Assembly (NCBI GenBank): GCA_947483345.1 | Contig: CANKNL010000199.1 | Coordinates: 1 to 5,688, forward strand | DNA length: 5,688 bases | Direction: 5' to 3' | DNA from: Chitinophagaceae bacterium | GTDB taxonomy: Bacteria; Bacteroidota; Bacteroidia; Chitinophagales; Chitinophagaceae | Shown: positions 1 to 4,689 of the stretch, piece after piece | Numbering within the stretch: position 1 is the stretch's first letter | Layout: every line of letters starts with the position of its first letter | Position numbers and translations under genes: made by a program | The notes under the pieces: generated by a model | What the model was told of the DNA's origin: nothing | Database searches by the model: none | Seen by the model: only the letters and a program-made list of their open reading frames with translations

Positions 1-4
1 AACA

Positions 5-85
5 ATGACAAACAAAAGCACAAATACCTGGTTTTATTTTAGCTATTATTTTAAAAATAGACCGGGAGTCTTTGTTATAAACTGA
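5..85 (+). CDS. Candidate aromatic-rich leader peptide of the pheA operon (26 aa)
   Basis: A short reading frame begins at ATG 5-7 and stops at TGA 83-85. Residues 9-16 read WFYFSYYF (codons 29-52), and Phe23 follows, so 8 of 26 residues are aromatic and 7 of them fall within 8 codons. It lies just ahead of a strong terminator and pheA, as pheL and trpL do in enterobacteria. The inferred role is a sensor: a ribosome slowed at these codons by scarce charged tRNA-Trp, -Phe or -Tyr would change folding of the RNA downstream. The peptide itself need have no function. Caveats: the frame is open to the left edge of the window (codon 2-4 is ACA), so it could instead be the tail of a longer upstream gene, and no Shine-Dalgarno site or promoter can be seen in the four bases before the ATG. 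Confidence 0.65.
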   Translation: MTNKSTNTWFYFSYYFKNRPGVFVIN

Positions 86-113
86 AACTAATCAGATTAA
101 CATAAAAAGTCCC
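27..113 (+). promoter_or_regulatory. Alternative pause hairpin (1:2) and antiterminator (2:3) of the pheA attenuator
   Basis: Two mutually exclusive folds share segment 61-67. The pause hairpin pairs 27-34 with 59-66 (8 pairs, including U29-G64 and U33-G60 wobbles), then after a 2x2 internal loop 37-42 with 51-56, leaving loop 43-50; its 5' side is the aromatic codon run. The antiterminator pairs GGGA 64-67 with TCCC 110-113, CTTT 70-73 with AAAG 106-109, and TTAT 75-78 with ATAA 102-105, with bulges at 68-69 and 74. An inner 79-84/93-98 stem can continue it. The antiterminator takes up the A-tract and half of the 5' arm of the terminator, so it excludes terminator formation. The leader stop codon 83-85 sits near its loop, so a ribosome that finishes the leader would block it. 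Pairings were found by eye, without energy calculation. Confidence 0.6.
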
Positions 114-135
114 CCGATAAAATCGGGGGATTTTT
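105..135 (+). terminator. Intrinsic terminator / attenuator hairpin before pheA
   Basis: Arm 110-118 (TCCCCCGAT) is perfectly complementary to 122-130 (ATCGGGGGA), with an AAA loop at 119-121 and five T at 131-135. The stem can lengthen through a G109-U131 wobble and A105-108 with U132-135. This is a textbook Rho-independent terminator, and the flanking A-tract would let it also work on the opposite strand. It ends 11 bases before the pheA start, leaving no room for a complete core promoter between them. The pheA message therefore probably begins upstream and carries this hairpin in its leader, which favours an attenuator over a simple end of the preceding gene. Confidence 0.9.
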
Positions 136-146
136 AATTTAATGAC

Positions 147-974
147 ATGCACAAAAAAATATCTATACAAGGATTTGAAGGCTGCTTTCACCAGGTAGCT
201 GCTCTACAGCATTACGGTAAAGGCACAGAAGTGATCTGCTGTTCTACTTTTAAAGAAGTTATAAAAAATACGGCTGCCAGTAAACAGTCGGATGGCGGCA
301 TTATGGCTATTGAAAATTCCATCGCAGGGAGTATTTTGCCTAATTATAATTTGATCTTAAAGAATAATGTAAAAATTGTTGCTGAGGTTTATCTGCAGAT
401 CAATCAGCATCTCCTGGTTAACCGGGGCGTACAACTTGAAGATATTAAAGAAGTGCACTCACATTACATGGCCATTCAGCAATGTTTTGGATTTTTAGAT
501 AAGTTTAACTGGAAATTGGTTGAAACAGAAGATACAGCCCTCAGTGCAAAACATATTCACCAATATAAAAACAAACATGCTGCAGCTATTGCGGGAAAAC
601 TGGCTGCAGACATTTATGATCTTGAAATTATTGCCCCTAATATTCACACCCTTAAAAATAATTATACCCGTTTTTTAATATTACAACATAAAGATGCTGA
701 AGGCCATATTGTACATGCCGATAAGGCCTCTGTGAATTTTATTACCGGAAATGAAAAAGGCAGCCTGGCAAAAGTTTTAACAGCCATTGCCGATGCCGGG
801 ATAAATCTTTCCAAGCTTCAATCAATGCCCATACCGGGCAGCAATTTTAAATATTCTTTTCATGCAGATATGGAGTTTGATACGGTTGATCAGTTTAATG
901 ATTTAAAAAATAAATTAGAGTCCTTAACCGAACAGCTAACAATTCTGGGGATTTATAAAAATGGAAAATTGTAA
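147..974 (+). CDS. pheA: Prephenate dehydratase with C-terminal ACT domain
   Basis: Cytosolic enzyme that decarboxylates and dehydrates prephenate to phenylpyruvate, the committed step to phenylalanine. At 275 aa it has the usual length of a monofunctional PheA without a fused chorismate mutase; that activity is in the fusion protein encoded at 3594-4661. The dehydratase domain spans about residues 3-180, with GFEGCFHQVAA (9-19), the ENSIAG loop (56-61) and the hallmark TRF (174-176), whose Thr is essential in the family. The ACT domain, about 195-270, contains GSLAKVLTAIADAGINLSK (205-223). Its usual ESRP phenylalanine-binding motif reads QSMP (225-228), a variant I recall in Bacteroidetes homologues. 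In-frame stop TAA 135-137 fixes the start at 147; the ATG at 142 is out of frame. No Shine-Dalgarno site is seen. It overlaps the next gene by 14 bases if that gene starts at 961. Regulation is probably by the upstream attenuator and by Phe at the ACT domain. Confidence 0.96.
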   Translation: MHKKISIQGFEGCFHQVAALQHYGKGTEVICCSTFKEVIKNTAASKQSDGGIMAIENSIAGSILPNYNLILKNNVKIVAEVYLQINQHLLVNRGVQLEDIKEVHSHYMAIQQCFGFLDKFNWKLVETEDTALSAKHIHQYKNKHAAAIAGKLAADIYDLEIIAPNIHTLKNNYTRFLILQHKDAEGHIVHADKASVNFITGNEKGSLAKVLTAIADAGINLSKLQSMPIPGSNFKYSFHADMEFDTVDQFNDLKNKLESLTEQLTILGIYKNGKL

Positions 975-2130
975 TAATATGCAAACTGCTTCACGTTTGA
1001 ATGGCATTGGCGAGTATTATTTTTCTCAAAAACTGAGAGAAATTGAGTCATTGAATAAACAGGGGAAAAATATCATTAGTCTGGGTATTGGTAGTCCCGA
1101 TCTGCCTCCGCATCCGGATGTTATCCGGGTGTTACAACTTGAATCGGCAAAGACAACAACACATGCTTATCAGAGCTATAAAGGCAGTCCGGTTTTAAGA
1201 AATGCAGTTTCTGACTGGTATAAAAAATGGTACCAGGTTAATTTAATTGCAGATACCGACATATTGCCTTTGATTGGGAGCAAGGAAGGGATCATGCATA
1301 TTTGTATGACCTATTTAAATCCCGGCGATCAGGTGTTGATACCTAATCCCGGTTATCCAACCTATAAAAGTGCGGCTACCATTGCTGGCGCCGATTGTGT
1401 GTCATATGAATTAACAGAAGCGCATAACTGGGTTCCCGATTTTAGTGAACTGGAAAAGACAGATTTAAGTAAAGTGAAGCTGATGTTTGTAAATTACCCG
1501 CATATGCCTACCGGAAAACCGGCCTCAAAAGCATTATTCAGTCAACTCATTGCATTTGCTAAAAGACATGATATATTGTTGGTGCATGATAATCCGTATA
1601 GTTTTATTTTAAATGATAAACCGTTGAGTATGCTCAGTATTAAAGGCGCTGCTGATTGTGTTTTGGAATTAAACTCTTTAAGTAAATCGCATAATATGGC
1701 AGGCTGGCGTGTTGGTATATTGTGTGGGGCTAAACAGTTTATTGATGATGTATTGCGGTTTAAAAGTAATATGGACAGCGGTATGTTTTTACCTGTGCAA
1801 CTGGCTGCGGCTAAAGCGTTAACCCTTGGTTCAGACTGGCATGAGGGTATCAATGAAATTTATAACAAAAGGCGCAAAAAAATTTTCGACTTACTGGATC
1901 TGCTGCAATGCAACTATACAACAGAACAGGCAGGGCTGTTTGTATGGGCTGCGATACCTGCAAACTATAAGGATGGATATGAATTGAGCGATGCTATTTT
2001 AAATAAATCCAATGTATTTATTACTCCGGGAGGTATTTTTGGAACTGCTGGTGATAAATATGTACGCGTTAGTTTATGTTGTACCGAAGAAAATATTCAG
2101 GAAGCAATAAACAGAATTAATAAAAATTAA
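961..2130 (+). CDS. Class I/II PLP-dependent aminotransferase, probably aromatic
   Basis: Fold-type I aminotransferase of the aspartate-aminotransferase superfamily (389 aa, normal length). Visible landmarks are IGSKEG (105-110), NPGYPTY (129-135), NYPHMPTG (178-185, Asn178), HDNPYSF (209-215, with Asp210 for the pyridine nitrogen and Tyr213), SLSKSHNMAGWRVG (239-252, Schiff-base Lys242 and phosphate-side Arg250) and YVRVSL (367-372, Arg369 for the substrate carboxylate). Between pheA and tyrA it most likely aminates phenylpyruvate and 4-hydroxyphenylpyruvate with glutamate as donor. Amination of prephenate to arogenate, or broader aspartate or methionine-related activity, cannot be excluded from motifs. 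Start choice: ATG 961 overlaps pheA by 14 bases, while the in-frame ATG at 979 lies four bases after the pheA stop. From 979 the N-terminus (MQTASRLN) resembles that recalled for Bacteroides homologues, so 979 may be the true start. No substrate-specific gene symbol is justified. Confidence 0.92.
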   Translation: MENCNNMQTASRLNGIGEYYFSQKLREIESLNKQGKNIISLGIGSPDLPPHPDVIRVLQLESAKTTTHAYQSYKGSPVLRNAVSDWYKKWYQVNLIADTDILPLIGSKEGIMHICMTYLNPGDQVLIPNPGYPTYKSAATIAGADCVSYELTEAHNWVPDFSELEKTDLSKVKLMFVNYPHMPTGKPASKALFSQLIAFAKRHDILLVHDNPYSFILNDKPLSMLSIKGAADCVLELNSLSKSHNMAGWRVGILCGAKQFIDDVLRFKSNMDSGMFLPVQLAAAKALTLGSDWHEGINEIYNKRRKKIFDLLDLLQCNYTTEQAGLFVWAAIPANYKDGYELSDAILNKSNVFITPGGIFGTAGDKYVRVSLCCTEENIQEAINRINKN

Positions 2131-2134
2131 GCTT

Positions 2135-2977
2135 ATGGTTGTTACAGTTATTGGTGTTGGTTTAATTGGGGGCTCAATGGCCCTGGGTTTAAAAGAAATG
2201 GGTATGGCCAGTCAAGTGATCGGTGTTGGTCGTAATACCAGCAGCCAGGCTAAGGCATTGGCGCTTCATATTGTTGATGTGGTTTTGCCATTGGATGAAG
2301 CCGTTAAAAAAGCAGATATTATTTATATCGCTATTCCGGTTGATGCCACCATTGATGTGGTATTACAGGTGATGGATTTAATACATGACGATCAGATTGT
2401 AATCGATGCGGGGTCTACCAAATTTGCTTTATGTACGGCAGTAAAAGATCATCCCAGACGCAAACAGTTTGTAGCTTCTCATCCCATGTGGGGAACCGAG
2501 TTCAGCGGTCCTGAAGCTGCTGTAAAAGGCGCTTTTGCAGGCCGGGCCTGTGTGATTTGTGAAAAAGAAAAAAGCAGTGAATCGGCATTGAACATCGTTG
2601 AAAATCTGTACAAAAAGTTAAACATGCATATCATTTATATGAATGCCCACAACCATGATGTACATGCTGCTTATATCAGCCATATTTCACACATCACGTC
2701 TTTTGCGCTGGCTAATACCGTGCTGGAAAAAGAAAAAGAGGAAGATGCTATTTTTGAAATGGCCGGGGGTGGTTTCGAAAGTACAGTCCGCTTGGCCAAA
2801 AGCAATGCAGCCATGTGGGCACCCATTTTTATGCAGAATAAAGAAAACGTATTGGATGTTTTAAATGAACATATTTCGCAGTTAAGAAAATTTAAGGCCA
2901 GTTTAGAAAAAGAGAATATGGATTATCTGATTGAACTGATTGAAAAGGCAAACCAGATTAAACGGATCTTAAAATAA
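2135..2977 (+). CDS. tyrA: Prephenate dehydrogenase
   Basis: Oxidatively decarboxylates prephenate to 4-hydroxyphenylpyruvate, the precursor of tyrosine. The 280-aa protein has an N-terminal Rossmann domain with GVGLIGGS (7-14) and a helical C-terminal dimerisation domain. There is no fused mutase or ACT domain. Compared from memory with Aquifex aeolicus TyrA, the active-site residues are present: Ser94 in DAGSTK (91-96), catalytic His116 and Glu122 in HPMWGTE (116-122), His183 and His186 in SHISH (182-186), and Arg219 in GGGFESTVRLAKS (211-223). Glu122 matches the gatekeeper Glu of prephenate-using enzymes, which favours prephenate over arogenate. The end of the second Rossmann strand reads GVGRN (30-34), with Arg33 and no acidic residue, unlike typical NAD-specific TyrA. 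It starts four bases after the aminotransferase stop, so it is almost surely co-transcribed and perhaps translationally coupled. Confidence 0.95.
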   Translation: MVVTVIGVGLIGGSMALGLKEMGMASQVIGVGRNTSSQAKALALHIVDVVLPLDEAVKKADIIYIAIPVDATIDVVLQVMDLIHDDQIVIDAGSTKFALCTAVKDHPRRKQFVASHPMWGTEFSGPEAAVKGAFAGRACVICEKEKSSESALNIVENLYKKLNMHIIYMNAHNHDVHAAYISHISHITSFALANTVLEKEKEEDAIFEMAGGGFESTVRLAKSNAAMWAPIFMQNKENVLDVLNEHISQLRKFKASLEKENMDYLIELIEKANQIKRILK

Positions 2978-2982
2978 ATGTC

Positions 2983-3420
2983 ATGATCTACAGGGTTGCT
3001 GAAATAAAAGATATCGAACAAATACAATTTGTACGGCAGGCGGTAAAGGAAAATCGCTTATCCGATCCGGCATTGGTGCCTGATGAAGACGTAGAAGCCT
3101 ACATTACAAAAAGAGGTCAAGGCTGGGTTTGTGAAATCGATCATAACATATGCGGGTTCGCTATTGTTGATTTGACAGATAACAAGGTATGGGCACTTTT
3201 TATCCATCCTGATTTTGAAGCCATGGGCATTGGTAAAAAGTTGCATAAAATAATGCTGGACTGGTATTTTGACAAGTGCAAAGAAAAAATATGGTTAAGT
3301 ACAGATCCCGGAACCAGGGCAGAAAAATTTTACAGGATGCAGGGCTGGGAATCAGTTGGCTTACACGGAAAAGGAGAACTGAAATTTGAAATGGATTATT
3401 TGGTTTGGAACAGAGATTAA
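2983..3420 (+). CDS. GNAT-family N-acetyltransferase, substrate unknown
   Basis: A 145-aa single-domain GNAT protein, normal length for the family. The N-terminus (YRVAEIKDIEQI, 3-14) fits the first strand and helix. Motif A runs from VWALFIHPDFEAMGIG to KKL (69-87), where MGIG forms the acetyl-CoA pyrophosphate loop and Glu79 stands where Arg or Gln is more usual. Motif B, STDPGTRAEKFYRMQGW (106-122), contains the common FYRMQGW end, and the last strand is LKFEMDY (133-139). It would transfer an acetyl group from acetyl-CoA to an amine, but nothing shows which. It begins five bases after tyrA, so it shares that transcript, yet has no known step in Phe or Tyr synthesis. It may be a passenger, detoxify an intermediate or analogue, or modify a protein. 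ATG 2978 is excluded because it meets TGA after one codon. Confidence 0.88.
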   Translation: MIYRVAEIKDIEQIQFVRQAVKENRLSDPALVPDEDVEAYITKRGQGWVCEIDHNICGFAIVDLTDNKVWALFIHPDFEAMGIGKKLHKIMLDWYFDKCKEKIWLSTDPGTRAEKFYRMQGWESVGLHGKGELKFEMDYLVWNRD

Positions 3421-3593
3421 TGACAAGACACCTGATAAATGAAGTGGCTTGTTAAGCTTTTGATAAGCGCTTGGTAACTTAATTAAAAAATAAAAGCTGT
3501 ATTTAAAACTGGCTGATTTCAAGCAACAAAAAATAGAAGAATTAATGTTGGTAACATAAAACTAATTTTACAACAAAAACAGAGATACAAAAG
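3421..3593 (+). other. Intergenic spacer with hairpin, tiny Trp-containing frame and a weak promoter-like box
   Basis: This is the only sizeable gap between the genes of the window. A hairpin can form from TTGTTAAGC (3449-3457) and GCTTGGTAA (3469-3477), nine pairs with three wobbles and an 11-base loop. No T-tract follows, so it is not a convincing terminator. The octamer TTGGTAAC occurs twice (3471-3478 and 3548-3555). A 12-codon frame, MKWLVKLLISAW, spans 3439-3477 across the hairpin. TAATTTTA at 3563-3570 resembles the Bacteroidetes -7 box TAnnTTTG apart from the last base, but no TTTG lies at the expected distance upstream. A separate promoter for the DAHP synthase and aroB genes may lie here, but none is clearly visible. 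Confidence 0.3.
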
Positions 3594-4661
3594 ATGAAAG
3601 AATTGATGCAGGAAAAATGGAACAAACGGCCACTGATCATCAGTGGGCCTTGCAGTGCAGAAACGCAGGAACAAATGATTGAAACAGCAACCCGTCTGGC
3701 AAAAATTGGTAAAGTGGATGTATTAAGGGCTGGTATCTGGAAACCACGTACCAAGCCCGGTATGTTTGAAGGACATGGTATAACAGGATTACCCTGGTTA
3801 TTGGAAGCAAAAAAACTAACCGGATTACCTACCACGGTAGAAGTGGCTACGGCAAAACATGTGGAAGAAGCTTTAAAATTTGAAGTGGATATGCTTTGGG
3901 TTGGCGCCCGAACAACCGTTAATCCATTCAGTGTTCAGGAAGTCGCTAATGCCTTGCGGGGTGTTGATATGCCGGTGTTGATAAAAAACCCGATTAATCC
4001 CGACCTGGAACTCTGGAGTGGAGGTATTGAGCGGTTACAACAGGTTGGCATTATGCAGGTGGGTATGATACACCGGGGATTTTCATCTTATGGCAATACT
4101 GAATTTAGAAATGCACCCATGTGGCATTTGCCAATAGAAATGAAACGCCGTTATCCGGGCATGCCTTTAATTTGCGATCCATCGCATATTTGTGGTAACC
4201 GGTCGATGCTGCAATCTGTTTCTCAAAAAAGTATTGACCTTGATTTTGATGGACTGATGCTGGAAAGCCATATTGATCCGGATAAGGCCTGGAGCGATGC
4301 GAAACAACAAATAACGCCCGAACGCTTACTGGACATGCTTAACGAATTGGTATGGCGGCACGAAAGTACAACCCGGCAGGAATTTATTACAGCACTCACA
4401 ACTTTGCGTGAACAGATTAACCAGGTAGATGATGAACTGATGACCTTGCTGGGACAGCGTATGAAACTATCCGATAAGATAGGGGAATATAAAAAAGATA
4501 ATAACATCACTATTTTACAAACCAACCGATGGAATGATATTTTAGACAGGGCTTTTCAAAAGGGAGAAATGCTGGGGCTCACAAAAGAATTCATAACTAA
4601 ATATTATGATGCTGTGCATTTGGAAAGTATTCATCACCAGAATAAAATCATGAACAGCTAA
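3594..4661 (+). CDS. Bifunctional DAHP synthase (KDO8P-synthase-like) / chorismate mutase (AroQ type)
   Basis: The first domain condenses phosphoenolpyruvate and erythrose 4-phosphate to DAHP, the entry to the shikimate pathway; the second converts chorismate to prephenate. The DAHP synthase domain, about residues 10-245, shows ISGPCSAE (16-23), KPRTKPGMFEGHG (50-62), WVGARTT (102-108), IHRGFSSYG (159-167) and DPSH (195-198). By position against Thermotoga DAHP synthase the metal ligands are Cys20, His198, Glu224 and Asp235. The mutase domain, about 260-350, retains Arg272, Arg289, Lys300, Arg312 and Gln349, equivalent to E. coli Arg11, Arg28, Lys39, Arg51 and Gln88. The E. coli Asp48 and Glu52 positions are Gln309 and Trp313. 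The domain order matches the Bacteroidetes fusion, in which prephenate bound at the mutase inhibits DAHP synthase (known for Porphyromonas gingivalis). ATG 3594 is preferred; Met5 is a weaker alternative. Symbols for this fusion vary, so none is given. Confidence 0.96.
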   Translation: MKELMQEKWNKRPLIISGPCSAETQEQMIETATRLAKIGKVDVLRAGIWKPRTKPGMFEGHGITGLPWLLEAKKLTGLPTTVEVATAKHVEEALKFEVDMLWVGARTTVNPFSVQEVANALRGVDMPVLIKNPINPDLELWSGGIERLQQVGIMQVGMIHRGFSSYGNTEFRNAPMWHLPIEMKRRYPGMPLICDPSHICGNRSMLQSVSQKSIDLDFDGLMLESHIDPDKAWSDAKQQITPERLLDMLNELVWRHESTTRQEFITALTTLREQINQVDDELMTLLGQRMKLSDKIGEYKKDNNITILQTNRWNDILDRAFQKGEMLGLTKEFITKYYDAVHLESIHHQNKIMNS

Positions 4662-4689
4662 CTGCTTTTTAAACCAACAAGTAAATAGC

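Noticed and set aside
1..42. Frame 1 of the left edge (NNDKQKHKYLVLF then TAG) as the tail of an upstream gene.
   Set aside because: Only 13 codons are visible and nothing is recognisable. It competes with the aromatic-rich frame on the same bases, so it cannot be supported without sequence to the left.
142..198. ATG at 142 as an alternative start or a further tiny coding sequence before pheA.
   Set aside because: It is out of frame with PheA and stops after 18 codons, whereas the 147 frame begins with a normal PheA N-terminus.
1542..1853. Minus-strand open frame opposite the aminotransferase.
   Set aside because: It lies wholly within a strongly recognisable gene, and its translation shows no family motif. 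The minus-strand frames at 3058-3246, 3542-3835, 4223-4525, 4717-4902 and 4734-4976 are rejected for the same reason.
2643..2864. Plus-strand 73-codon frame inside tyrA.
   Set aside because: It lies in another frame across the conserved TyrA active-site region and has no features of its own.
3420..3455. Eleven-codon frame (MTRHLINEVAC) whose ATG overlaps the stop of the GNAT gene.
   Set aside because: It is very short, with no distinctive composition. The TAATG overlap alone is not evidence of a gene.
3563..3570. TAATTTTA as a Bacteroidetes -7 promoter box for the DAHP synthase gene.
   Set aside because: The last base differs from TAnnTTTG and there is no TTTG at about 19-21 bases upstream. 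In AT-rich DNA the match is weak.
4653..4670. CAG-CTAA-CTG followed by a T-run after the DAHP synthase/mutase gene as a terminator.
   Set aside because: The stem has only about three pairs, too weak for intrinsic termination, and aroB starts 28 bases after the stop.
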